From assembly GCF_024648885.1 (NCBI RefSeq), contig NZ_JANBBF010000010.1, positions 124,001 through 188,000 of the forward strand: a stretch of DNA of 64,000 bases, in the 5' to 3' direction. The notes below the pieces were generated by a model that was not told where the DNA came from, ran no database searches, and saw nothing but the letters and a program-made list of their open reading frames with translations. Below, one piece after another: positions 24,567 to 33,772 of this stretch (its first letter is position 1; the number at the start of each line of letters is the position of its first letter). This stretch comes from Prauserella salsuginis (GTDB taxonomy: Bacteria; Actinomycetota; Actinomycetes; Mycobacteriales; Pseudonocardiaceae). Position numbers and translations under genes: made by a program.

Positions 24567-25475
24567 TCACCGGGGGTTCAGCGAGTCGAGCTGTTCCGAG
24601 CAGTGTTCGAGGAGCCGCGATGCGGCGAACGACGGAGTGCGCCCACCCCGCGTCAGCAACTGGGCGTGGACCCGGCCGCTGTCCGCGTCACCGAGGGGAA
24701 TCGCCCGCAGCCGCCCGCTCGTCAGGTGCCTGCCGACGGCGAACCGCGGCAGCAGCGTGATGCCGAGACCCGCCAGTACGAAGCCGGTCATCGCGTGGAT
24801 GGAATTGCTGACGAGCCGGATGTCGAGCAGAACGCCGTGGGTGCGCTGAATCTGATCGGTCAGCGCGCGCAACCCGAAACGTGCCGGCAGTACGGTCGCC
24901 GGTTCGTCGGCCAGCCGCTGCGGCGTGACCTCGTCGAGGTCGGCGAGCGGGTGGTCCGGCGCGCAGATGACGTGCAGCGGCTGCGGGGCCTGCCGGACGA
25001 CGGTGAGCTCGCGGTGCGGCGTCGTGTGCAGCGCGAGGGCGAGGTCGACCTCGTCGGCGAGCAGCAGGTCGCGGATCTCGTCGGTGCCGCCGGTGCTCAG
25101 CTCCACCGACACCCCGGGGTAGTTCGCGAGGAAGCTGTTGAGCCCGTGTTCCACCAGGTCGTCGATGAACCCTTCGCCCGCCGCCACGCGCACTCGGCCT
25201 CGGCGCAGGTCGTGCAGTTCGTCGAGGTTCTCGGTGAGCAGCTCTTCGAGGTGGGCGCGGTCCTTGGCGAAGCGCAGCAGCAGTTCGCCCGCTTCGGTGG
25301 GGCGCACGCCGCGGGCGCTGCGTTCGAGCAGCGTCGTCCGTAGCCGTCGTTCGAGCGCCCCGATCGCTCGGCTCACCGCGGAAGGGGCGAGGCCGAGCTG
25401 CTCGGCGGCCGACCGGATCGACCCGGTCTCACAGACGGCGCCGTAGTAGCGCAGCGTCCGGTCGTCGAGGGACAT
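24567..25475 (-). CDS. LysR-family transcriptional regulator
   Basis: A 302-residue LysR regulator. The N-terminal HTH spans residues 1-62 (LRYYGAVCETGSIRSAAEQL, then APSAVSRAIGALERRL), and the effector domain follows with the FIDDLVEHGLNSFLANYPGVSVEL segment. It is in the same orientation as the DUF3100-dehydrogenase operon and 122 bases upstream of it. The interval contains a LysR-type palindrome, so this protein probably regulates that operon. The unidirectional rather than divergent arrangement is less usual for LysR. Confidence 0.92.
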   Translation of the reverse strand: MSLDDRTLRYYGAVCETGSIRSAAEQLGLAPSAVSRAIGALERRLRTTLLERSARGVRPTEAGELLLRFAKDRAHLEELLTENLDELHDLRRGRVRVAAGEGFIDDLVEHGLNSFLANYPGVSVELSTGGTDEIRDLLLADEVDLALALHTTPHRELTVVRQAPQPLHVICAPDHPLADLDEVTPQRLADEPATVLPARFGLRALTDQIQRTHGVLLDIRLVSNSIHAMTGFVLAGLGITLLPRFAVGRHLTSGRLRAIPLGDADSGRVHAQLLTRGGRTPSFAASRLLEHCSEQLDSLNPR

Positions 25476-25554
25476 GGCGCGACCCTAGCGGGCCCGTGGC
25501 GAGCAGGCCTGTGCGAACGACGGTGTCGTGGGAGGCCTGCCGTGCCGGTTGCGG

Positions 25555-26019
25555 TCAGTTGTCGGCGTCGACGGTGGCGCGCGGCTTTCCGTTGCGGCAC
25601 TCCACCGAGACGTCCACGTCGCGATCCTCCGATTCGAAGGTCAACTCCACCTCGTCGTCGGGTCCGTCCTCGATATCGTCGGCGTGGAACCCCTGGGCGG
25701 GACTCCACGACAGCAGCGAGGCCTGGCCGTCCCGGTCGCAGGCTGCCACCACGGTCCCGCCCGGCGTGTGCTCGACGTGACGTGTCCGTGGCCGGTCGCC
25801 GGGGCCTTCGGGGCCTTCCCGGTCTGCCGCGGCCGACGAGGCAGGGCTGCTCAGCTCCGCCTCGACCTCGGCAGGTTCGGCCATCGGCGGGCCGGGGGCG
25901 AGGATGCCGCGGCCGAGCGCGGACACGGCGACGAGACCGACCGCGACCGCGACCCCGGCCGCGGCCAGCCAACCCGCCACAGCGAGGGCGGTGCGCGCGG
26001 CGCGGTTCGGGCGAGCCAT
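25555..26019 (-). CDS. Hypothetical membrane-anchored protein
   Basis: A 154-residue protein with one N-terminal hydrophobic segment (about residues 10-35, VAGWLAAAGVAVAVGLVAV) followed by an acidic, Pro/Ser-rich linker and a small extracellular domain. The domain contains ACDRDGQASLLSWSPAQG and a single later Cys in SVECRNGK, so a disulfide is possible. The ATG is fixed by the start of the signal anchor. It is divergent from the response-regulator gene, so it may be a target of that system. No family is recognised. Confidence 0.7.
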   Translation of the reverse strand: MARPNRAARTALAVAGWLAAAGVAVAVGLVAVSALGRGILAPGPPMAEPAEVEAELSSPASSAAADREGPEGPGDRPRTRHVEHTPGGTVVAACDRDGQASLLSWSPAQGFHADDIEDGPDDEVELTFESEDRDVDVSVECRNGKPRATVDADN

Positions 26020-26073
26020 GCGACCCACTATGCCAAGCCGCTTCCGGCGGGCGCGCGGGCTACGGTGCGGTGC

Positions 26074-26769
26074 GTGGCGCAAGTGTTGTTGGTCGAGGAC
26101 GACGCGACCATTCGTAGCTCGCTGAGCAGGGCCCTGCACGACCTCGGGCACGCCGTCACCTCGGCGGGGACGGCCATGGACGGACTGAACCAGGTCGTGG
26201 CGCAGCGTCCGGACGTGGTGGTGCTCGACATCGGCCTGCCCGATCTGGACGGGCGGGAGATGCTGCGGATGCTCCGCGCGGTCAGCCACGTCCCGGTCGT
26301 CGTGGCCACCGCGCGCGGTGCGGAAGAGGAAATCGTGGACGTGCTGAACTCGGGGGCCGACGACTACGTGGTCAAACCGTTCGGGGCCGGTCAGCTGGAC
26401 GCGCGGATTCGCGCGGTACTGCGGCGCGGCGGGCAGCGTTCGGAGCCCGAGACGCTCGTCGTGGACGGACTGCGGCTCGACCCGGCCGCCCGAACGGCCA
26501 CATTGGACGGTGAGCCGCTCGAACTGACCCCGCGCGAATTCGACGTGCTGCACTATCTCGCCCGACGTCCCGGTCAGGTGGTGAGCAAGCGGGAACTGCT
26601 CACCGAGGTGTGGCAGCTGCCCTACGGCGGGGCCGACAAGACCGTGGACGTGCACGTGTCCTGGCTGCGCCGCAAACTCGGCGAGACCGCCAAGAACGCG
26701 CGGTACCTGCACACGGTGCGCGGTGTGGGGGTGCGGCTCGGCGGGGCCGAGGAACCGGGGAACTCCTGA
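26074..26769 (+). CDS. OmpR/PhoB-family response regulator
   Basis: A 231-residue regulator. The receiver domain has the acidic pair in LLVEDDA, the phosphoacceptor Asp in DVVVLDIGLPD and Lys in YVVKPFG. The winged HTH covers the last 95 residues (LELTPREFDVLHYLARRPGQ, then VSKRELLTEVW and TVDVHVSWLRRKLGE). The GTG start is the one that fits the receiver N-terminus. It overlaps the kinase gene by one base (TGATG). A tandem array of half-sites at 28091-28128, upstream of a PepSY-like gene, is a candidate target. Confidence 0.95.
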   Translation: MAQVLLVEDDATIRSSLSRALHDLGHAVTSAGTAMDGLNQVVAQRPDVVVLDIGLPDLDGREMLRMLRAVSHVPVVVATARGAEEEIVDVLNSGADDYVVKPFGAGQLDARIRAVLRRGGQRSEPETLVVDGLRLDPAARTATLDGEPLELTPREFDVLHYLARRPGQVVSKRELLTEVWQLPYGGADKTVDVHVSWLRRKLGETAKNARYLHTVRGVGVRLGGAEEPGNS

Positions 26770-28084
26770 TGCGGCGGCGGATCGCCCTGCTAGTCGTCGC
26801 CACCACGGTCCTGGTCGTGGTGGCGTTCCTGATCCCGTTGGCCGTGCTCGCGCGCACGGTGGCGTTCGACAGGGCGGTCAACGACGCGACCGTCCAGGCG
26901 CAGGCGCTCACGTCGGTCGTGTCCACAGCGGATCCGCGAGTGCTCGAGCTGAGCGTCCAGCAGGCGAACGCCGAGGGACGCTTCCCGGTCACGGTCTTCC
27001 TCGGCGACGGCACGAGAATCGGCGCGGACGCCGACCGCACGTCCGCGGTTCGGCTGGCCGAGCGGGGTCGCAGCCTGACCGTGGACACCGAGAACGGCGT
27101 CGAAGTGGTGGTGTCGGTGGGCGACGCCTCCGGCGGTCAGGCGGTCATCCGCACCGCCGTCAGCGAGGAGGAGCTGATGCGCGGGGTGCACCGCGCATGG
27201 TTGCTGCTGGGCGCGCTGGGGGTGGCGCTGGCTGCGCTGAGCGTGCTCGTCGCCGACCGTATGGCGCGTGGCCTGGTGCGCCCGACACGGGAACTCGCCG
27301 CGGTGTCGCACCGGCTGGCCGCCGGGGTGAGCTGGACGCGCGGGCCCACGTGGCGGCGCCGCGGGAGATGCGTGATGTCGCCACCGCCCTGAACCACCTG
27401 GCAGGCCGCATTCGCGAACTGCTCGCCGAGGAGCGCGAACGAGCGGCCGACCTGTCGCACCGGCTGCGCACACCGCTGATGTCGCTGCGGTTGGACGCCG
27501 AAGCGCTGTCCGATCCGGTGGAATCACAGCGGATCACCGGTCACGTGGACGCGTTGCAGCGCGCCGTCACCCGCATCATCGACGAGGCGGGGCGCCGCAG
27601 CGGTACGTCCACCGGCGACGTCGCCGAGCACTGCGACGCGGCCACGGTCGTGTCGGAGCGGGTGGCGTTCTGGTCGGTGCTCGCCGAGGACACCGACCGT
27701 GAGGTGCGCACCGACCTCGCCGAGGGACCGTTGCCGGTCGCCGTCAGCGAGGCGGACCTGGCCGCGTGCGTCGACGCGCTGCTCGGCAACGTCTTCGGGC
27801 ACACCGTGGACGGCGTCGGTTTCTCCGTGACCCTGGAGCGGGGTGACGACCTGGTGCGACTCGTGGTCGACGACGAGGGAACGGGCTTTCCCGAGACGAG
27901 CACCGGTCCGCTGCGGCGCGGCGCCAGCGGAAGCGGGTCGAGCGGTCTCGGGTTGGACATCGTGCGCCGCGCGGCCGCCGATTCGGGTGGTGGCGTGACC
28001 TTGGAACGGGCCCCGGGCGGCGGCGCCCGGGTGGTCGTCGAACTCGGGTACGCGAACCCGTCAACCCGCCCCGAACTGCGGTGA
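26769..28084 (+). pseudogene. Sensor histidine kinase with frameshift in the HAMP domain
   Basis: The first part encodes a signal anchor, an extracellular domain of about 125 residues, a second membrane helix (LLLGALGVALAALSVLVADR) and the start of HAMP, then runs out of frame and stops at 27392. The remaining HAMP, the His box DLSHRLRTPLMSLRLDAEAL and the ATP-binding domain (VVDDEGTGFP, GSGSSGLGLDIVRRAA) continue in another frame to 28084. The switch falls at the GGGG run 27324-27327; one extra or two fewer G would restore the normal LAAGELDAR sequence. It may be a sequencing homopolymer error or a real inactivation. All kinase motifs are otherwise intact. Confidence 0.85.
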
Positions 28085-28090
28085 TGCGCT

Positions 28091-28128
28091 TTAGCCTCGC
28101 CTTAACGTTCGAGTAGCGCCCGGTTAGT
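28091..28128 (+). promoter_or_regulatory. Four half-sites at exact 11-bp spacing upstream of the PepSY-like gene
   Basis: TTAGC (28091), TTAAC (28102), GTAGC (28113) and TTAGT (28124) recur every 11 bases, one helical turn, the form bound by tandem OmpR/PhoB-type regulators. The array ends about 80 bases before the start of the secreted protein gene and follows the two-component operon. Confidence 0.55.
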
Positions 28129-28206
28129 TCCTCCGCTGGGAACGTCGTGCTCGACGGCGGCGCCGATGCCGCCCGAGCATCACGGAAACGCACAGGAGGA
28201 TTCGAC

Positions 28207-28722
28207 GTGTTGGGCAAGAAGAAGCTGGTCGGAGCGATTGCGGTCGCAGGTGGCGTCCTGGCCATGAGTGGCACGGCCGTTGCGTTCGCGGCCGACGGCG
28301 GCCAGTCCGGGGACTCGCGTCCGGCATCGGCCCAGCAGCAGTCCGAGCGGCCCTACACCGGTCCGGACCCCGAGGACATCTACACCGGACCCGGCGACCA
28401 CTACACGGGTCCTGGCGACCACTACACCGGTCCCGACTCCGACGACATCCACACGGGCCCGAAGGGCGAGCAGGCGCCGTCCCACTGGGGCAACCCGTGG
28501 CCGGAGCACTGCTCGAGCGAGCAGCCGGCCGTCGGCGCGCAGCAGGCCGAGCGGATCGCGCTGCAGCGGGTGCCCGGCGCGAGCGTGATCGAGATCGACC
28601 TCGACCGCTGCTACGGCTTGGAATGGGAGGTCGACCTCCGCAAGGGCGCTGCGGAGTACGAGATCGAGATCGACGCGGACAACGGGAAGATCGTCTCGTT
28701 CGAGCAGGATCGGGACGACTGA
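28207..28722 (+). CDS. Secreted PepSY-like protein with YTGP repeats
   Basis: A 171-residue exported protein. Residues 1-30 are a signal peptide (KKKLVGAIAVAGGVLAMSG, cleaved near AFAADG). Residues 48-85 carry five TGP units (YTGPDPEDI, YTGPGDH twice, YTGPDSDD, HTGP). The C-terminal 70 residues form a PepSY-like alpha/beta unit (ERIALQRVPGASVIEIDLD, then WEVDLRK). Two Cys may form a disulfide. The GTG is preceded by AGGAGGA. PepSY domains often inhibit proteases or sense envelope stress. The gene follows a two-component operon with a half-site array between, so it is the likely output gene. Confidence 0.85.
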   Translation: MLGKKKLVGAIAVAGGVLAMSGTAVAFAADGGQSGDSRPASAQQQSERPYTGPDPEDIYTGPGDHYTGPGDHYTGPDSDDIHTGPKGEQAPSHWGNPWPEHCSSEQPAVGAQQAERIALQRVPGASVIEIDLDRCYGLEWEVDLRKGAAEYEIEIDADNGKIVSFEQDRDD

Positions 28723-28739
28723 CGGAGCATCGCGTCCCC

Positions 28740-28779
28740 GGCCCCCGCATTCGGCCCGCCCGGACCGGGTGCGGGGGCC
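28740..28779. terminator. 10-bp hairpin between convergent PepSY-like and DUF1772-like genes
   Basis: GGCCCCCGCA (28740-28749) pairs exactly with 28770-28779 across a 20-base loop that is itself GC-rich. It lies 17 bases after the PepSY-like stop. Confidence 0.65.
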
Positions 28780-28849
28780 GTTCCGTTCGGCGGCCGCACC
28801 GCCGCGGCAGCCGCCGCATCGTGGCGGACGTGGCCGTGGGCGTCGGCTG

Positions 28850-29362
28850 TCACGCTCGCGGTTCCGAGGTGATCCGGTCGCGGTGCAGCCGCTGCAACCC
28901 TACGAAGGCGAGTGTTGCGGTCACCGCGCTCATGCCGAGCCGGAACCAGTGGCCGACCTCGAACTCGACGGCGGTGCTCCGCAGCAGTTCCGCGGTGTGC
29001 ATCGCCGCCCCCTCGTCGAACATGATCTCGTTGCGGGGCCAGAAGTACAGCACCGAGAACAGGAATTCGCCGAGTGCGAGCGATGCGAGGCTTGCCGCGA
29101 TCCACCACCGTGCGGCCCGAACCTTCCTGACGAGCAACAACGTGACCACGGCGACGATCAGTGTGGCCGCGCCCATCGGCGGGAAGAAGTCGGCGGGTCC
29201 GGTGACGTCGAAGAACTCGCTGGCCTCGGTCAACGACCGCGGAACGTCGTGGAAGACGTTGGGATAGATGACGATCGTCTCGACCGCGATGCCGCCGAAG
29301 GCCACCATGGCCAACCAGACATACACGGCGGAGACGGGAAATCCGAGTCGGTGAACCGACAT
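28850..29362 (-). CDS. Four-helix membrane protein, DUF1772-like
   Basis: A 170-residue protein with four hydrophobic helices spaced as in the DUF1772 (anthrone-oxygenase-like) family. The second half has ALGEFLFSVLYFWPRNEIMF and a conserved-looking amphipathic segment VEFEVGHWFRLGMSAVTATL, with Trp-Phe-Arg before the last helix. The function of such proteins in actinobacteria is unknown. The nearest rightward gene is a PucR regulator in the opposite orientation. The assignment is by helix pattern and motif memory only. Confidence 0.65.
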   Translation of the reverse strand: MSVHRLGFPVSAVYVWLAMVAFGGIAVETIVIYPNVFHDVPRSLTEASEFFDVTGPADFFPPMGAATLIVAVVTLLLVRKVRAARWWIAASLASLALGEFLFSVLYFWPRNEIMFDEGAAMHTAELLRSTAVEFEVGHWFRLGMSAVTATLAFVGLQRLHRDRITSEPRA

Positions 29363-29626
29363 GGCGTGACTCCGTATCGGACGGAAGGGAACTGACCCCG
29401 GGAACGCTAGGGCGGTGTGACCCGACGGCGCGTCCGTCGCAGCGCCCTCGCCGGCTACGCGTTCCGGCGTACGCCGGAAGGTGGCGAGCTACGTCCGGCG
29501 GTTGCGTGTGCACGCTCCGGCGCAGCCGGCGGCGGCCGCGACGACCGCGCCGGTCGGCGGGCAGTCCGAGGCGCCGCCGCGGGCGGCTGTCTCGACGCGG
29601 CGGGCAGCCTGGGGGATGCTCGGCTC

Positions 29627-31582
29627 ATGGCCGTGCGGAACGATCGGCAGGACTCGATGCTCTCCGTGTCCGAAGTCCTGGAACTGCTGGATGCGGTCGT
29701 GGCGGAATCCGACACGTCGGAACCCGCCACGACCGTCGGTACGGCCCTGCCCGCCGACGACGCTGCTGCGCTGGAGGGACGCATCCGCAACGTGCGTGCC
29801 TCGATGGCGCGGTGGCGTCGCCGCGGACAAGAGCTGTCGGCCCTGTTCTCGAGCGCTCACGAACTCGCCGAGCTGCGCGACACCGACACCTTGCTGGACC
29901 GCCTGGTCGAGCGGGCCCATGACCTACTGGGTACCGACGTGACCTACCTGTCCGAGTTCCACGAGGGCAGGGACGAACTTCGGGTCCGGTCGACGTCGGG
30001 GGCGATCGACTCGTCGTTTCGCCGGTTGCGGGTCCCACCGGGCATGGGGCTGGCCAGCAAGGTCGTGCACACCCGACTTCCACAGTGGACTTCCACGTAT
30101 CAGCAGAACGACGACATCCCGCACGAACCCGGGATCGACGCGGCCGTGGCGGCCGAGGGTCTGGTCTCGTTGCTGGGGGTGCCGCTGATCGCGGGCGACC
30201 GCGTGCTCGGCGTCCTGTTCGCCGCGAACCGCAGTGGCCACACGTTCACGCCGGACGAAGTGGCGCTGCTGAGCGCGTTCGCGAATCATGCCGCTGTGGT
30301 GCTGCAGACGACGTCGTTGCTGGAGCAGGCGCGGTTGGCGGCCCACGAGGCCGACCGTGCCCGAGCCGTGCTGGCCGACAACGTGACGGCGATGGAACGG
30401 GCGAGCGCGGTGCACGAGGACCTGACGGCGGTGGTGCTGAAAGGCGGGAGCGCCGAGGGTGTGGCGGACACACTGAGCGGAGCCCTGAACCGGCCCGTGA
30501 CGATCCTCGACCGGGACTGGGAGCCGATCGCGGATGCGCGGGCCGGGGCTCGCGGTCTCGCCGCGGCGGACGGACTGTCCGGCCGGGTGCGGGAGGCGAT
30601 CGCCGAGAGCCGGCCGTCGGGGCGGTGCGTGTTCGTCGACGGCGGTGCCCCGGAACCCGAGGTGGTGGTCGCCGTGGTGGCCGGCGACGTCTTTCTGGGA
30701 GCCGTCCTCGTCGGACACGGTGAGCTGGAGCTCGGGGCCGTGGAGCAGCGCACCATCGAGCGTACGGCCCAGATCGCGGCCCTGGTCGCCGTGCAGCAGG
30801 ACGCGGTGGCTGAAGCCGAGGACCGGGTCAGGGGAGAACTCGTCTCCGACATTCTGCGGGGCGATGTGCTGCAACGGCCCGACCTGGTCCGCCGCGCGCG
30901 AGCTCGGGACGTGCGGCTCGACGAGCTGCGGTCGGTCGTCGTCGTGGCCGTGCCGGCCGAGGCCCGTCGAACCGTGTCGGTGGCCCTGCGGCGGGCCGGT
31001 TCGGGGGCGCTGGTGGGCGAGCGCGACGGGGTCCTCACGGTGCTTTCGCCGCGACCGGAACCGAACGACGTCGCGCACGAGGTGTGGGCAACCGCCCGCC
31101 GGGCAGCGGAAACCCCGGTGCTGGCGGTCGCGGGGCCGCCGGCACCGGCGGCTGCCGCGCTGGGGGAATCCTTCGAGGCGGCGCGCCGCTGTGCGCAGCT
31201 GTTACAGAGCTGGCAGGCGCCGGACGGCGCCGTGGATGCGCAGGCCTACGAGCCGTATCTGGCGGTGTTCGGCTCGCGCCCGCGTGACCTGTCCCGGTTC
31301 ATCGACTCGGTCATCGGGCCGGTTCTGCGGTGGGACGAGGAGCGCGGTACCGACCTGTTCGCGACCCTGTCGGCGTTCGCCGAGTCACAGGCCAGTCCGA
31401 CCCGCACGGCGCGGGCACTGCATGTGCACATCAACACCGTCACCCAGCGACTCGAACGGATCACGGCGCTGCTGGGAGAGGGCTGGCGGGAACCCGAGCC
31501 GTTGTTCCGGATCTCGCTGGCGACGCGCATGCGCTCGCTGATCCGCCGGCACGCCATGGACGGACCTGCCGACACGCGGTGA
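29627..31582 (+). CDS. PucR/CdaR-type transcriptional regulator with GAF domain
   Basis: A 651-residue regulator. An N-terminal helical lead is followed by a GAF sensor domain around residues 75-225 (LLGTDVTYLSEFHEG, PQWTSTYQQNDDIPHEPG, LLGVPLIAGDRVLGVLFAAN). A coiled linker and a GGDEF-like middle domain follow, and a C-terminal PucR HTH at about 580-635 (ARALHVHINTVTQRLERITA). Such regulators usually activate catabolic genes in response to the substrate. It lies in the same direction upstream of the HMG-CoA reductase and TctA-type genes, about 270 bases away, so it is the obvious regulator of that locus. The ATG fits the conserved start better than upstream codons. Confidence 0.9.
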   Translation: MAVRNDRQDSMLSVSEVLELLDAVVAESDTSEPATTVGTALPADDAAALEGRIRNVRASMARWRRRGQELSALFSSAHELAELRDTDTLLDRLVERAHDLLGTDVTYLSEFHEGRDELRVRSTSGAIDSSFRRLRVPPGMGLASKVVHTRLPQWTSTYQQNDDIPHEPGIDAAVAAEGLVSLLGVPLIAGDRVLGVLFAANRSGHTFTPDEVALLSAFANHAAVVLQTTSLLEQARLAAHEADRARAVLADNVTAMERASAVHEDLTAVVLKGGSAEGVADTLSGALNRPVTILDRDWEPIADARAGARGLAAADGLSGRVREAIAESRPSGRCVFVDGGAPEPEVVVAVVAGDVFLGAVLVGHGELELGAVEQRTIERTAQIAALVAVQQDAVAEAEDRVRGELVSDILRGDVLQRPDLVRRARARDVRLDELRSVVVVAVPAEARRTVSVALRRAGSGALVGERDGVLTVLSPRPEPNDVAHEVWATARRAAETPVLAVAGPPAPAAAALGESFEAARRCAQLLQSWQAPDGAVDAQAYEPYLAVFGSRPRDLSRFIDSVIGPVLRWDEERGTDLFATLSAFAESQASPTRTARALHVHINTVTQRLERITALLGEGWREPEPLFRISLATRMRSLIRRHAMDGPADTR

Positions 31583-31856
31583 TCGTGTCCGCTGCGGGAC
31601 TGGACGCGCGCGGCCACCGGGTGGGGCGTCGCGCTCTCCAGTGGCGCTGTGCCGGGCCGGGGTTGTGGGTGAACTACACGTGGCCACCGGTCCGAATGTG
31701 GGTTCTTCGCCCGTATGGACGCGGTCCGTGACGGCCTAACGTTCCTGGTCAACCGGAACGGCAGTGCGGCCGACCCTCGTCGTGCCGCCTGCCTGCCGGG
31801 TGTGAACTGTCGTCGTCGCCGGTGCCCGGTGACGCAGTACGGCGTGGGAGGTCCGC

Positions 31857-33134
31857 GTGTCCGTGTACAGCAGGTTGTCCGGGTTCCGGGACGTGCCGCC
31901 GGCCGCTCGGCGAGCGCAGCTCGCCGAGCACACCGGCCGCGCCCCGGACGAACTCAGCGCGCTGGATCCCTCCGAAGGGCTCACCGTCGAGCAGGCCGAC
32001 CACATGATCGAGAACGTCGTGGGCGTGCTCGGCGTACCACTCGGTGTCGCCACCAACTTCACGATCAACGGTGACGACGTCCTCGTCCCCATGGCGACCG
32101 AGGAGCCTTCCGTGGTCGCGGCCGCCAGCAATGCCGCCCGAATCGCCAGGGTCGCCGGCGGCTTCCACACGTCGAGTTCCCGGCCCGTCATGCAAGCGCA
32201 GATCCAGGTCGTGGACGTCGAAGATCCGGAGGGTGCCCGGCTGCGCCTGCTCGACGCGCGTGCCGAGCTGTTGCGGATGGCCGACGAACAGGATCCGCAA
32301 CTGGTCGAACTCGGCGGCGGGGCCAGGGAACTGTCGGTGCGAGTGGTCGAGGCCAGGCCCGGCAGGTACGTCGTGCTGCACCTGATGGTCGACGTCCGCG
32401 ACGCGATGGGGGCGAACGCCGTCAACTCGATGGCCGAGGCCGTCGCGACGCGGGTCGGGGAGATCGCTCGCGGGCGGGTGCTGCTGCGGATCCTGACCAA
32501 CAAGGCCGATACGCGACTGGCGCGTGCGAATGCCGTGTTCGACGCCGCGACCCTCGGCGGTGCGGACGTCGTGCGGGACATCGTGCACGCCGGCGCGCTG
32601 GCCGAAGCCGACCCGTACCGCGCGGCGACGCACAACAAGGGAATCCTGAACGGCATCACGGCCGTGGTGCTCGCGACCGGCAACGACACTCGCGCCGTCG
32701 AATCCGGTGCGCATTCACACGCCGTCGGTGCGGACGGCCGCTACACCGCTCTCTCGCGCTTCGAAACCGACGCCGACGGCAACCTGACAGGAACGCTGGA
32801 GCTGCCGATGCCGGTCGGGCTGGTCGGCGGGGCCACGAAGGTGCATCCCGCGGCGCAGTCGGCCGTCCGGCTGCTCGGCGTCGCCACGGCCCAGCAGCTG
32901 GCCGAGGTGATCACAGCCGTCGGACTCGCGCAGAACCTCGCGGCGTTGCGCGCGCTGGCGACGGAGGGCATCCAACGCGGCCACATGTCGTTGCACGCGC
33001 GCAATGTGGCGGTGTCCGCGGGAGCCAGCGCCACCGAGCTTCCGCAGGTCGTGTCGCGCCTCGTTGCCGACCGGGCCGTCCGTGCCGACCACGCCGAGCG
33101 GGTGCTTGCCGAACTCAGAGCAGGCCGGCCGTGA
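31857..33134 (+). CDS. mvaA: Class II (degradative-type) HMG-CoA reductase
   Basis: A 425-residue class II hydroxymethylglutaryl-CoA reductase. Motifs are ENVVGVLGVPLGVATNF, the catalytic Glu in MATEEPSVVAAASNAA, GANAVNSMAE, the catalytic Lys in HNKGILNGI, Asp in ATGNDTRAVE and the His in GHMSLHARNVA, so the full catalytic set of the Pseudomonas mevalonii enzyme is present. Class II enzymes can run toward HMG-CoA from mevalonate. No mevalonate kinase or HMG-CoA synthase is nearby. A PucR regulator lies before it and a TctA-type permease after it, which fits mevalonate uptake and breakdown. The start is GTG. Confidence 0.92.
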   Translation: MSVYSRLSGFRDVPPAARRAQLAEHTGRAPDELSALDPSEGLTVEQADHMIENVVGVLGVPLGVATNFTINGDDVLVPMATEEPSVVAAASNAARIARVAGGFHTSSSRPVMQAQIQVVDVEDPEGARLRLLDARAELLRMADEQDPQLVELGGGARELSVRVVEARPGRYVVLHLMVDVRDAMGANAVNSMAEAVATRVGEIARGRVLLRILTNKADTRLARANAVFDAATLGGADVVRDIVHAGALAEADPYRAATHNKGILNGITAVVLATGNDTRAVESGAHSHAVGADGRYTALSRFETDADGNLTGTLELPMPVGLVGGATKVHPAAQSAVRLLGVATAQQLAEVITAVGLAQNLAALRALATEGIQRGHMSLHARNVAVSAGASATELPQVVSRLVADRAVRADHAERVLAELRAGRP

Positions 33135-33289
33135 CGAACCGGCCGCCGGGCGCCACCCGCGCCGGGGTCGTGCCCGGCAGGAACGCCCGCGTCGTCGGCG
33201 CCGGTTCCCGTCGGAGATCGGCGTCGCGCCCCGCATGCGACGAGCCGCAACACCGGAACCGCCCACCAGGTACGACGCGGGAGTGAGCA

Positions 33290-33772
33290 ATGAGTGGCAA
33301 CGAACGTACGGTTTCCGGGGAACCCGTTCCCGACCCGGCGAACGAGCAGTTCCCCGAACACGACGACGATTCTCGGCCCTATCTCGTGTTGTGGGGCGAC
33401 GCGGTGGCGCCTAAGGAGCTGGGCCGGTCCTTGCTGCTGGCCGTGCCGGTCGCGCTGGCCGCATTTCTGCTGGCACAGCAGGTTCTGTCCGGAGCGGGAA
33501 ACGAACAGGTCGTCGACGGATACGCACTCCTCGTCGGGCTCGCCGCGTGCGTCGCTACGGGCGCGCTCTGCGCGAAGTTGTTCACCCCGAAACGGGTGTT
33601 CGCCGAAAGCCGGTCCGATGGCATCCGCTCCGGCCTTCCTCCCGAATTCTCCACGCCCGAAGCCGTCTCCGGGCTGCCCGACGAGTACATCGAGGAAATG
33701 CGGGAGATCGGACTGTACGAACCCGGAACCTCGCCTGCCGGTGACACGGCGAGAAAGGGAGTTCAACAATGA
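33290..33772 (+). CDS. TctB-like small membrane component
   Basis: A 160-residue protein with a hydrophilic N-terminal 45 residues, two clear membrane helices (LLLAVPVALAAFLLAQQVLSG-type segment and YALLVGLAACVATGALC) and an acidic C-terminal tail. TctB subunits of tripartite tricarboxylate transporters are small membrane proteins but usually have four helices, so this is an atypical member or a functional replacement. Its stop overlaps the TctA ATG (ATGA), which makes it a subunit by context. GGGAG lies before the ATG. Confidence 0.6.
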   Translation: MSGNERTVSGEPVPDPANEQFPEHDDDSRPYLVLWGDAVAPKELGRSLLLAVPVALAAFLLAQQVLSGAGNEQVVDGYALLVGLAACVATGALCAKLFTPKRVFAESRSDGIRSGLPPEFSTPEAVSGLPDEYIEEMREIGLYEPGTSPAGDTARKGVQQ

